From assembly GCA_034506175.1 (NCBI GenBank), contig JAPDQB010000049.1, forward strand, positions 1 to 50,638: DNA of 50,638 nucleotides. The letters run 5' to 3'. Positions 1-8,172 of the stretch are shown piece after piece (the first letter of the stretch is position 1; every line of letters begins with the position of its first letter). Below the pieces are notes generated by a model. That model did no database searches. It was not told where the DNA came from and saw nothing but the letters and a program-made list of their open reading frames with translations. The DNA is from a candidate division KSB1 bacterium (lineage in GTDB: Bacteria > Zhuqueibacterota > Zhuqueibacteria > Zhuqueibacterales > Zhuqueibacteraceae). The position numbers and the translations under genes are program-made.

Positions 1-2
1 CC

Positions 3-188
3 GAGAGATTTCTCGATCTGATTGGCACTATTCCGGTTCTGCAAAATGTCCCGCAAAATCTTCTGCAGCAGCTTGCGCCTGGCATGCTGAACATTTATGC
101 CGACGGCGAAATCATTCTTCAGGAAGGCCAGCCCGAGCGCGGCGCCCAGCGCTATTTTGGCGCGCAGCAGCGGCAGCAGTGGGAGTGA
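3..188 (+). pseudogene. Cyclic nucleotide-binding domain fragment, cut by window edge
   Basis: An open frame enters from the left edge and ends at a TGA at 186-188. The visible 61 residues begin with a stretch typical of the first helix and strands of a cNMP-binding domain: IPVLQNVPQNLLQQLAPGM, then ADGEIILQEGQPE, which matches the usual 'GE.I..EG.P.D' turn. After that the expected rest of the beta-barrel and the phosphate-binding cassette are missing and the frame runs into low-information residues. The opposite strand of the second half (123 onward) codes for a DUF4396 protein, so the real cNMP homology appears to stop near 130. It is a truncated piece, not a working gene. Moderate confidence in the domain call. 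Confidence 0.5.
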
Positions 189-374
189 ATAGCCAAAGAC
201 AAAAGCCAGGGCCACCGAAAGCGTCACTGTCGGCCAATTGCTCCATCCCAGAGCCGTACCGATAGCCATGCCCGGAATTTCGCCGATGGCACAACCGGTC
301 AAACAATGAACGGTGGCGCTGAATGCCGTGCGATTAAGTGACGGCGGCTGAGAAGCGTGCATCATGTGATTCAT
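123..374 (-). pseudogene. DUF4396 domain membrane protein, 3' truncated
   Basis: Starts at ATG 374, overlapping the stop of the sigma-factor remnant by an ATGA. Residues 20-84 match DUF4396, a predicted membrane family: HCLTGCAIGEIPGMAIGTAL near the start, then a hydrophobic segment (ALAFVFGYSLPLLPLLR). The family normally continues with a conserved acidic helix and more membrane segments, but here homology ends at about residue 84 (nt 123) and the frame then reads the antisense of the cNMP-domain piece up to the window edge without a stop. The protein is therefore cut at a rearrangement or assembly joint. Function of the family is unknown. Confidence 0.55.
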
Positions 375-712
375 GTTCGATTCTCCGCATACGCCGGCTT
401 GAGGGTTGGAATCGATTCCAGAAAGCAGGCGCATAAAACCGCTTCGTCTTCCGTTTCGAAAGCCGGCTCTTCGTTTGTCCGAGAAACGGCGCGATGCTTC
501 GCTTCAATGTGTTTGTGGCGATAAACGTTGCTGATGGGATTGTTCAAGATACGAAAGAACCACGGCAGCAACTGTCTTCGTCACGCAGTTCCGGCGCGGC
601 GCGCAGAGCCTTGCGCAGTCTATCTTGCAACATGTCTTCAGCCAAGTTGGGGTCGGAAATTTTTCCGGACGCAAGCCAGGAGCTTTTGGTGATGGCTGAG
701 AAGTTTTGAGGC
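371..712 (-). pseudogene. ECF-type RNA polymerase sigma factor remnant, frameshifted
   Basis: Three pieces in different minus-strand frames read together as sigma-70 region 2: a start piece (LLSHHQKLLACVRKNFR), then DPNLAEDMLQDRLRKALRAA after one frameshift near 655, then LLPWFFRILNNPISNVYRHK after a second near 570. The last piece continues to LESIPTLKPAYAE and stops at 371, just where region 4 (the -35-binding helix-turn-helix) should begin. Two frameshifts plus loss of region 4 mean it cannot make a working sigma factor. Its stop overlaps the DUF4396 start, so the deletion joined two genes or removed the 3' end of this one. Known for the family: directs RNA polymerase to a small regulon. 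Confidence 0.65.
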
Positions 713-736
713 TATCGCATAGTTCATATCATTCTC

Positions 737-3700
737 TCACGCCACCGCCTCACGCACGACTTCTTCGCGGGGATGTAAAGAAACCGGTTCATTGCCATTG
801 GACGGTGCAACTGCCACTTTCGTAAACCTTGCCAGCAGCGTGTAGACCACCGGCACCAGCACCAACGTTAAAAACGTTGAGAGCAACATGCCGCCGACAA
901 CGGCGATGCCGAGCGGACGGCGCGCTTCAGCGCCGGCGCCCAAGCCAATGGCAATGGGCAATATGCCAAACACGGTAGAAAATGAAGTCATCAGAATTGG
1001 CCGCAGGCGAATCGTCGCGGCCTCGGCGACGGCATCGAAGAGGCGCTCGCCGCGCGCGCGTAGTTGATTGGCGAACTCCACAATCAGAATCGCGTTCTTT
1101 GCCACCAAACCGATCAACATGATCAAGCCGATTTGTGAATAAATGTTTATGGATTGTCCGAAAGCAAAGAGCGCCACCAAGGCGCCGGCAACCGCGAGCG
1201 GCACCGAGAGCAAAATCGTCAGCGGGTGAATAAAACTCTCGAATTGCGCCGCCAGCACCAAATAAATGAACACCACCGCGAAACCGAAGAGGAAATACAG
1301 CGCGCTGCTGGATTCGCGAAACTCGCGCGACTGGCCGGTCAAATCGCGCTTGATCGTCGGCGGCAAACTCGTATCCGCGATGCGGTCGAGATCATTCAAC
1401 GCCTGGCCGAGGCTCACGCCGGGAATCATGCTGGCGGTGATCGTTGCGGAACGCACGCGATTGAAGTGGTTCAACTCCTTCGGCGCGACCGTCTCTTTCA
1501 CGTTGACGACGTTGGCAAGCTGCACCAAGCCGTTCGCGCCGCGCAGATAAATGCCATCAATGATATGGGGCGTGGCGCGATCCGTCGGTTTGAGCTGCAC
1601 GATGACATCATATTGCTTCCCGCCGCGTTTGAAATTCGTCACTACCCGGCCACCGAGAAATGTTTCCAGCGTGCTGCCGATGTCTGTCACCGAAACGCCG
1701 AGTCCGGCGGCGCGCTCACGATCGATGGTAATTTCGAGCTGCGGTTTGTTCAAACGCAAATCACTGTCCAAATTGATGAGATAACCGAGTTGTGAGGCTT
1801 GCGCCATCATGATGCCGACCGCGCTCTGCAATTCTTCATAGGTATCCGCTTGCAGCACATACGCCACCGGCGTGAAGTTGAAATCCGCGCCGAGACTCGG
1901 TGGATTCAACACAAACGCCAGCACGCCGGGAATCGAAAAGAGCTGCGGAAAAAGTTCCTGCACGATTTGTTGCTGCGACTTTTCTCGTTGATCTTCCGGC
2001 TTCAAGCCCATGAAGACGAAACCATTGGTGACGCGACCGGGGCCGCCGAAGCCCACGCCGGTCGCGGTGAAGACGCCATCGGTCTCGGGACGGCTGAGCA
2101 TGATCTGCTCGACCTGTCGCATGTAGCGATCGGTGTATTCCAGTGTCGCGCCTTCGGGCGCGATGACGATGCCGAAGCCGACGCCGCGATCTTCGGTCGG
2201 CACCAGCTCGCTGGGAAGAAATTTAAACAACGCCACACTGAGCACGATCAAAAAGCCGGCGAGGCTGACCACCAAAACCCGGTGCCGCAACGCTCCGCGC
2301 ACGATCTTGTTGTAGGTGCGCTCCATCCAGTCGAAGAACGCATCGAACGAACGCGAAGCCCAGCTCGTGCCGGTGTGGTGCAGCGGCTTCAACATGCGCG
2401 AGCATAACATCGGCGTCAACGTCAACGCAACGAAACCGGAGATGAGCACCGCCACCGCCACGGTGACGCCAAACTCGTTGAAGAGACGGCCAATGTTGCC
2501 GGTGAGAAACGCGAGCGGCACGAACACCGCCACCAGCGCGATTGTCGTTGCCAACACCGCGAAGCCGATTTCGCGTGCGCCGTCGATCGCCGCCTGCCAG
2601 CGCGTTTTGCCCATTTCCATGTGGCGATAAATATTTTCGAGCATGACGATGGCGTCATCCACCACCAAGCCGATGGCGAGCACCAGCGCCAGCAGCGAGA
2701 GAATGTTGATGGTGTAGCCGAGAAAATAGGCCACCGCGAACGTGCCGATGATGGAAATCGGAATCGCAAAGGTGGGAATGAGCGTGGCGCGAAAGCTTTT
2801 GAGGAACGCGACAATCACCAACACGACAAGACCGGAGGCAATGAGGATCGTATTGGCAACCTCGTCAATGGAATTTTGAATGAAGGTCGCCGAGTTGTAA
2901 GCCACATCGATTTGCATGCCCGCGGGTAAAATTTTTTCCAATTCGGGCAGCGCCTCGATCACGGTTTCCGCCACTTGCAGCGTGCTGGCGCGAGTTTGCT
3001 TGACGATGCCGAGGCCGACCGTGGGCTTGCCGTTCCAGCGCACCGCTGTCCGCTCATCTTGCGCGCCGAGGGAAACTTCGGCAACGTCACCCAGACGCAC
3101 CAGATCATCGCCGGTTTGTTTGACGATAATCGCGGCAAATTCTTCCGGCGTGGCCAAATCGCCGCGCGTGCGCACGGTAAATTCGCGGCTCTCACCTTCC
3201 ACTCTGCCCGCGGGAATCTCTGCATTCTCGCGACGGATGGCGTTTTCAACATCCTGCGGCGTCAAACCGCGCGCAGCCAGACGTTGCGAATCCAGCCAAA
3301 CACGCATCGCATATCGACGCTCACCGCCCATGAAAATCGAGCCGACACCGGGCAGGCGCAGCAACCGCTCTTTGAGCAGGCGGTCAGCAGCATCGGTCAA
3401 TTCGAGATTGTTGTGCCGGTCGCTGATCACGGCCAGCCACATGATCGGTTGCGCGTTGACATCGATTTTTTGAATAATAGGGTCATCCGCCTCGCGCGGC
3501 AGCAAACCGCGCACACTCGCGACGCGGTCGCGTACGTCGTTCGCGGCTTGATCCACGTCGCGCTCCAATTCGAACGTCATGGTGATGATCGAGCCTTGCT
3601 CCTGGCTGGAAGAAGTGATCGTCTTCACGCCTTCGATGGTTGAAAGCTGCTCTTCCAAAATGTCGGTGATTTCCGTTTCGACCACGTTCGGGCTGGCGCC

Positions 3701-3856
3701 GCGATAGAACGTCGTGACGGAAACCACTGGCGGGTCGATGTCGGGATATTCGCGCACCGGCAGTTGGGTGAAAGAGACCACGCCGAAGATGATGATGACG
3801 AGACTCATCACGGTGGCAAGCACCGGGCGTTGTATTGAGATTTCGCTGAGCTTCAT
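737..3856 (-). CDS. RND efflux transporter permease (HAE1/AcrB family)
   Basis: A 1039-residue inner-membrane proton-driven exporter that takes hydrophobic compounds from periplasm or membrane and passes them to an outer-membrane channel. The N-terminus (MKLSEISIQRPVLATVMSL) is the standard first transmembrane helix of the family. Helix 4 carries the paired aspartates of the proton relay in GLVVDDAIVMLENIYRHMEM. The two-fold repeat of porter domains plus six-helix bundles is complete, and length matches AcrB/MexB (about 1030-1050). Start ATG 3856 follows GGAGACAATA. It lies 131 bp downstream of the adaptor gene on the same strand, probably one operon; no TolC-like gene is in the window. The substrate cannot be told from sequence. 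Confidence 0.95.
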   Translation of the reverse strand: MKLSEISIQRPVLATVMSLVIIIFGVVSFTQLPVREYPDIDPPVVSVTTFYRGASPNVVETEITDILEEQLSTIEGVKTITSSSQEQGSIITMTFELERDVDQAANDVRDRVASVRGLLPREADDPIIQKIDVNAQPIMWLAVISDRHNNLELTDAADRLLKERLLRLPGVGSIFMGGERRYAMRVWLDSQRLAARGLTPQDVENAIRRENAEIPAGRVEGESREFTVRTRGDLATPEEFAAIIVKQTGDDLVRLGDVAEVSLGAQDERTAVRWNGKPTVGLGIVKQTRASTLQVAETVIEALPELEKILPAGMQIDVAYNSATFIQNSIDEVANTILIASGLVVLVIVAFLKSFRATLIPTFAIPISIIGTFAVAYFLGYTINILSLLALVLAIGLVVDDAIVMLENIYRHMEMGKTRWQAAIDGAREIGFAVLATTIALVAVFVPLAFLTGNIGRLFNEFGVTVAVAVLISGFVALTLTPMLCSRMLKPLHHTGTSWASRSFDAFFDWMERTYNKIVRGALRHRVLVVSLAGFLIVLSVALFKFLPSELVPTEDRGVGFGIVIAPEGATLEYTDRYMRQVEQIMLSRPETDGVFTATGVGFGGPGRVTNGFVFMGLKPEDQREKSQQQIVQELFPQLFSIPGVLAFVLNPPSLGADFNFTPVAYVLQADTYEELQSAVGIMMAQASQLGYLINLDSDLRLNKPQLEITIDRERAAGLGVSVTDIGSTLETFLGGRVVTNFKRGGKQYDVIVQLKPTDRATPHIIDGIYLRGANGLVQLANVVNVKETVAPKELNHFNRVRSATITASMIPGVSLGQALNDLDRIADTSLPPTIKRDLTGQSREFRESSSALYFLFGFAVVFIYLVLAAQFESFIHPLTILLSVPLAVAGALVALFAFGQSINIYSQIGLIMLIGLVAKNAILIVEFANQLRARGERLFDAVAEAATIRLRPILMTSFSTVFGILPIAIGLGAGAEARRPLGIAVVGGMLLSTFLTLVLVPVVYTLLARFTKVAVAPSNGNEPVSLHPREEVVREAVA

Positions 3857-3987
3857 TATTGTCTCCGCAAAACATTCAAGATGACAGAAAAATGTATGGC
3901 ATAAAAATATTTATAGCTTGCTTATTGTGAAATAATGAACGTTGCTTTAATTATGCCAAATCCATCTTTCTGACATTCATATTTTTG

Positions 3988-5070
3988 TCATTGCTTTTGT
4001 TGTGGGGCCGCTGCGATCGGCATGACCTTCGCGCCGGGGAAAAGTTTTTGATGTCCGGCGCGAACGACCATCGTGCCAGCCGCAACACCGTTGAGAACTT
4101 CCACCTTGTCGCGCAAGCGCGTGCCAAGCTCCACCGGTGTTCTGACCACCGTGCTGTCGGCTTGAATGACGAAGACCAAGGCCTGATTGCCTTCGACAAA
4201 AACCGCTTCGCTGGGGATGACCAGCGCATTCTCCCGCTCGCTCAAAACCACGGTGACGTTCGCCGACATACCGGGACGGAATTTGCCTCCGGGATTGTCG
4301 ATACGCGCGACGATTTTTGTGCGCCGGGTGGCTGGATCGACAACCGGTTCAATGATGTCAACTTTTCCAGTTAATTCATAGCCGGGGTAGGCGGTCGTAG
4401 AAACTTTCACTTCGGCGCCGCGCTGCAAGCTGGAATAGTAGCGCTCGGGCGCGGAGAAGTTGATGCGCAGCCGATTAACCTGCGCCAACTCGGTAATCGG
4501 CGAGCCGGCGCGCACGAATGCGCCAGGACTTACTTTGCGTGCGCCAACGATGCCCGCAAAAGGCGCGACGATGCGCGTCTTTCGCAAACGTGCGCGAATC
4601 AGCGCCAAGTCGGCTTCGGCGACTTTCAGCGCCGCTGCGGCATCATCGAGACTTTGCGCCGTGCCGAGACCTTCGTCGGTGATGGTTTTGATGCGCTCAT
4701 AAGTCACTTGGCGTTGCTCGAGTATGGCTTTGGCGCGCTCTTCTTCAGCGCGCAATTGAATATCGTCCAGTTGCGCAATCAAACCGCCTTTGGCAATGGC
4801 CGCGCCTTCTTTAAACGGCAGATCGATCACCGTCGCGTCGATTTCAGAAACGACCGTGATGGCGTCTTCCGCTTCGATCGTGCCAACTGCCTCGAACGGA
4901 TCGATAACCACGCTTGGCGTCACCGTTGCAGTTTCAACCGGCATGGGCGGCATGCTGAAGCCGCCTTGCGCTTGCTGCTGCGAGCAGCCGAAGGCCGCGA
5001 GCATGAGAAAGGCACAAACTGTCGCACTCATTAAACTGCGCTTTCCATTAAATTTTAAATGTTGCCTCAT
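3988..5070 (-). CDS. RND efflux periplasmic adaptor (membrane fusion protein), lipoprotein
   Basis: 360 residues. The N-terminus has a signal peptide ending in the lipobox LAAFGC with Cys29 as the lipid-anchored residue, so the protein is predicted to be tethered to the inner membrane in the periplasm. It then shows the usual adaptor order: a barrel-sandwich half (VVSEIDATVIDLPFKEGAAI), an alpha-helical hairpin of about 60 residues (RAEEERAKAILEQRQVTYER and after), the second sandwich half (IVAPFAGIVGARKVSPGAFV), then beta-barrel and membrane-proximal domains. It would bridge the downstream RND permease to an outer-membrane duct. A long inverted repeat lies 30 bp upstream of the start and may regulate the operon. 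Confidence 0.93.
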   Translation of the reverse strand: MRQHLKFNGKRSLMSATVCAFLMLAAFGCSQQQAQGGFSMPPMPVETATVTPSVVIDPFEAVGTIEAEDAITVVSEIDATVIDLPFKEGAAIAKGGLIAQLDDIQLRAEEERAKAILEQRQVTYERIKTITDEGLGTAQSLDDAAAALKVAEADLALIRARLRKTRIVAPFAGIVGARKVSPGAFVRAGSPITELAQVNRLRINFSAPERYYSSLQRGAEVKVSTTAYPGYELTGKVDIIEPVVDPATRRTKIVARIDNPGGKFRPGMSANVTVVLSERENALVIPSEAVFVEGNQALVFVIQADSTVVRTPVELGTRLRDKVEVLNGVAAGTMVVRAGHQKLFPGAKVMPIAAAPQQKQ

Positions 5071-5101
5071 GCTGAAATTTATCCTTTCCGAAAAAATAAG
5101 A

Positions 5102-5148
5102 GGGCAAAATTATTTTATGAAAAATTTTTGCCATAAATAATTTTGCCC
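5102..5148 (-). terminator. Long inverted repeat between osmC and RND operon (terminator or operator)
   Basis: GGGCAAAATTATTTTATG (5102-5119) pairs with CATAAATAATTTTGCCC (5132-5148) with a single unpaired T, leaving a 12-nt loop. Read on the minus strand, the stem is followed by TCTTATTTTTT, which fits an intrinsic terminator after osmC. It also sits 32 bp before the adaptor start codon, where a TetR-type repressor site for an RND operon would be expected, so an operator role is possible too. Confidence 0.6.
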
Positions 5149-5193
5149 ATGCTTTTCTTTGCCTACAGTCGCAGGCTTTTCTGCAAAGATTTA

Positions 5194-5619
5194 TCAGGCT
5201 TCCAGCCTGGCGTCGAGCGTAATGTTGGCCTTCAAAAGTCGCGAGACCGGACACGTCGCTTTCGCATCAGCAGCTAACTCGTCGAACTTCGCGCGGTCGA
5301 TGCCCGGAACTCTCGCCGTGAGTTCGAGATGGCTGGCGGTGATCGTCCAATTCCCGTCCACTTGCTCCAAGTTGACTGTTGCGCGTGCGCTCAATTTGTC
5401 CGGCGTGAAACCAGCGCGGCCGAGTTTTCCGGAAAGCGCCATGGCAAAACAACCGGCGTGCGCTGCCGCGATCAATTCTTCCGGATTCGTTCCCGGCTCG
5501 TTTTCAAATCGTTTTGCAAATGAGTACGGAATGTCTTTGAGCACGCCACTGGCGGCGGAAAGCGTGCCCTTGCCCTCTTTCAAAGTCCCCTGCCAAATAG
5601 CGGAAGCTTGTCGTTGCAT
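5194..5619 (-). CDS. osmC: OsmC-type organic hydroperoxide reductase
   Basis: 141 residues, the usual length. OsmC/Ohr proteins reduce organic hydroperoxides in the cytoplasm with two redox-active cysteines. Both are present: Cys in AAAHAGCFAMALS and Cys in TCPVSRLL. The N-terminal strand (ASAIWQGTLKEGKGTLS) and the NPEELIAAAHAGCF motif favour the OsmC branch over Ohr. The start ATG 5619 follows AAAGGAG with 6 nt spacing. A perfect-consensus promoter lies about 105 nt upstream, so it can be transcribed on its own. The stop codon falls inside a small palindrome (5195-5209, CAGGCT/AGCCTG) of the repeat family seen elsewhere in the window. Confidence 0.93.
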   Translation of the reverse strand: MQRQASAIWQGTLKEGKGTLSAASGVLKDIPYSFAKRFENEPGTNPEELIAAAHAGCFAMALSGKLGRAGFTPDKLSARATVNLEQVDGNWTITASHLELTARVPGIDRAKFDELAADAKATCPVSRLLKANITLDARLEA

Positions 5620-5731
5620 GATTTTACTCCTTTCAAGGTTTAATCATTGATGTTTGCGAAAAGTAAAGATGGCATTCCCAAGAACTCGTTTCCGTTTCAT
5701 CCGGATTGCCTCTCATTTTATCGCACCGGTT

Positions 5732-5760
5732 ATTATAGCACCGGCGCGTGAGAATGTCAA
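5732..5760 (-). promoter_or_regulatory. Consensus sigma-70 promoter for osmC
   Basis: On the minus strand, TTGACA (5755-5760) and TATAAT (5732-5737) are separated by exactly 17 nt, a perfect match to both consensus hexamers. It points at osmC, whose ATG is at 5619, giving a leader of roughly 100 nt. The -35 box overlaps the stop codon of the upstream esterase gene. Confidence 0.8.
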
Positions 5761-6422
5761 GCGCGCTCATCAAAAACAATGTCCGCGAGCAACACGCGCA
5801 TCATTTCACGGACGAATTCAATTTCATTCTGATTAACCGTGTGATCCATATTGGGATACAATCGCATCGTCACCTCGCCGCCCAAGGCTTTGAGTGTATC
5901 GGCGGCATGTTGAACGCGCTCTTTCGAAATATGAAAATCCACATCGCTGCAGCCGAGAAAAATCGGCGTGCCGGCAAAGTTGCCACTGTCGCGGCGCGGC
6001 TCGCCGTCGGCGCCGATCAATCCGCCGCTGAGTCCAACAACACCGCCATAGCGTTTTGCATTTCGTGCTGCATATTCCAACGCCAAACATGCACCTTGCG
6101 AAAAACCTAAAATGATGAGGCGTTCCGGCGCTATACCGGCGGCCATGATTTTGGCGACAACCTCATCGACCACAGCCAAAGCGGACGAAAGCCATGGCTC
6201 GTTGCTCGCAGTCGGCGCGAGAAATCGATTCGGATACCACGTTCCTCCCGCTGCTTGCGGCGCGAGATAAGCAAAACCTGGTTGATCGAATTCGTCCGAC
6301 AAAATCAAAATACTTTCGGCGGAAGCGCCGCGGCCATGTATCATCACCATGGCAGCGCGGGCGCGATCAAGCGGTTCGCCGGCCGCCAAAACCGGCCGGC
6401 CGTGGTGGAGATTGTCGATCAT
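5757..6422 (-). CDS. Alpha/beta hydrolase, phospholipase/carboxylesterase family
   Basis: 221 residues, typical for the cytosolic carboxylesterase/MhqO-like group. The nucleophile elbow is GFSQGACLALEYAAR (G-x-S-x-G). The oxyanion/early strand region is MVMIHGRGASAESILIL. A later Asp (GCSDVDFHI) and His (NMDHTVNQNE) complete the catalytic triad. The family hydrolyses short-chain esters; the natural substrate is not evident. No clear Shine-Dalgarno precedes ATG 6422. The stop overlaps the -35 box of the osmC promoter. It lies between glutamate dehydrogenase and osmC on the same strand and may be co-transcribed with the former. Confidence 0.85.
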   Translation of the reverse strand: MIDNLHHGRPVLAAGEPLDRARAAMVMIHGRGASAESILILSDEFDQPGFAYLAPQAAGGTWYPNRFLAPTASNEPWLSSALAVVDEVVAKIMAAGIAPERLIILGFSQGACLALEYAARNAKRYGGVVGLSGGLIGADGEPRRDSGNFAGTPIFLGCSDVDFHISKERVQHAADTLKALGGEVTMRLYPNMDHTVNQNEIEFVREMMRVLLADIVFDERA

Positions 6423-6560
6423 TTTTTCAAAAATAGTTGCGATTACCCTTTAATCCGCGGCATTTCCAATCGCGGCAACACTGCGTCAATTTCAGCGCGC
6501 TGTGGCGTCAGCCATAAACCAACTTGCGCAGTGGAATCACCTCACGCCATGCGAAAGCGC

Positions 6561-7979
6561 TTACGGGAAAATTCCCAGCTCCATGTAAGACAGCGCCACC
6601 TTGTTGATGGCGTTGATAAAAGCCGCGGTGCGCAGGTCGATCTTGCCGCCATGCTGCTTGCGAATCTCGTTTATTTGGTGATAGGCGGAGATCATGGTTT
6701 CTTCCAAACCGGAATTGACCAAATCTTCCTCGTCCGCCCCGTGCGCCAATTGATCGAAAATGTGTTGAGGAAATTTTTTGCCGGTGAGATTTTCGACGGC
6801 TTGTAAAATTTGCTTGTTCATTTTTTCCTCGAAGCGCTTGCCCATGCGCCCGAAGCGGACATGTGAAAGATTCTTCAGCCACTCAAAATAGGATACCGTC
6901 ACTCCGCCGGCATTCAGATACATGTCGGGAATGATCAAAACGCCTTTTTGCAGCAAGTACTCGTTGGCATCCGCCGTCACCGGGCCGTTGGCGCCTTCGG
7001 CCACGATCTTGGCTTTAAGGCGCTGCACGTTCGCGCTGGTAATTTGATTTTCAAGCGCCGCCGGCACGAGAATGTCGCATTCCCACTCCAACCCCTCAGC
7101 GTTTTTCGGCGTGCTCGTTGCGCCGGGAAAATTCAAAATTGATTTCGTTTCTTGACGATGCTGAATGACTTTATCGAGATTGAGTCCCTTCGGGTTGTAG
7201 ATCGCGCCTTCGTATTCGATCAAGCCGGCGAGGATGGCGTCGTTCTCCTGCAAAAATTTCGCGGCATAATAACCGACGTTGCCCAAGCCTTGCACAATAA
7301 CTTTTTTGCCGGCGATTCCCGGCGAAAGGCCGAGTTTGCGCATATCATCGTCGTCGCTGCAGGCCTCGCGAATGCCGAAAAAAACGCCGCGTCCCGTCGC
7401 CTCGGTGCGGCCGCGCACGCCGCCCTGCGTAATCGGTTTTCCCGTCACCGAAGCCAGCGCGTTTAAATCGTATGCCGCCGAAGTCATCGCGCCATAAGTA
7501 TCCACAATCCACGCCATCTCGCGTGGGCCGGTGCCGTAATCCGGCGCCGGGACATCCACGCCGGGGCCAATAAAATTTTTCTTGATCAGCTCGTAGGTGT
7601 AACGGCGGGTAATACGCTCCAATTCCGCATCCGAATAACTGCGTTTTTCAATTTTAATCGCTCCTTTGGCGCCGCCAAACGGCACGTCAACGATGGCGCA
7701 TTTGTACGTCATCAACGCCGCCAAAGCCATGACTTCGTCCTCATTCGCATGGGGGCTGTAACGAATGCCGCCCTTCACCGGCAGTTTGTGATGGCTGTGC
7801 TCGGCCCGCCACGCCTCAATCGTTTCAATCGATCCGTCGTCGCGTTTCAACGGAAACGTCATGTGCAAGACATTGTTGCAAATCTTGATTTGATCGAGCA
7901 AGCCTTTCGGATGTTTCGTATAAGCCGCGGCCTTGTCGAAATTCCGATTGACTTGATCAAAGAATTTAATGCTGGACAT
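6561..7979 (-). CDS. gdhA: Glutamate dehydrogenase (Glu/Leu/Phe/Val dehydrogenase family)
   Basis: About 472 residues. It interconverts glutamate and 2-oxoglutarate plus ammonia. The substrate-binding region has KGGIRYSPHANEDEVMALAA and the catalytic-lysine motif VPFGGAKGAIK. The aspartate region reads VPAPDYGTGPREMAWI, and the nucleotide-binding fold has VQGLGNVGYYAAKFL. I take ATG 7979 rather than the in-frame TTG two codons upstream because AAAGGG then sits 7 nt before it. Length and motifs fit a hexameric catabolic-type enzyme; cofactor preference cannot be decided. It is monocistronic or leads into the esterase gene. Confidence 0.93.
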   Translation of the reverse strand: MSSIKFFDQVNRNFDKAAAYTKHPKGLLDQIKICNNVLHMTFPLKRDDGSIETIEAWRAEHSHHKLPVKGGIRYSPHANEDEVMALAALMTYKCAIVDVPFGGAKGAIKIEKRSYSDAELERITRRYTYELIKKNFIGPGVDVPAPDYGTGPREMAWIVDTYGAMTSAAYDLNALASVTGKPITQGGVRGRTEATGRGVFFGIREACSDDDDMRKLGLSPGIAGKKVIVQGLGNVGYYAAKFLQENDAILAGLIEYEGAIYNPKGLNLDKVIQHRQETKSILNFPGATSTPKNAEGLEWECDILVPAALENQITSANVQRLKAKIVAEGANGPVTADANEYLLQKGVLIIPDMYLNAGGVTVSYFEWLKNLSHVRFGRMGKRFEEKMNKQILQAVENLTGKKFPQHIFDQLAHGADEEDLVNSGLEETMISAYHQINEIRKQHGGKIDLRTAAFINAINKVALSYMELGIFP

Positions 7980-8172
7980 GATCAATCCCTTTCAGTTTTA
8001 TTTAAAATCTGTTTTCTAATACCAAGCTGCTGAGTTCACTGAGCAACGCGGAGAAAAAACTGATAACAATCTCTGCGTTTGCCCGTTTTGCTCCCTTTCG
8101 CCGTCTTGAATGAGAACGCTGACTCAGCAAGAGCCTTTCAGAAATTTTTCCGGGTTTTCGCGCTGATTGCTT

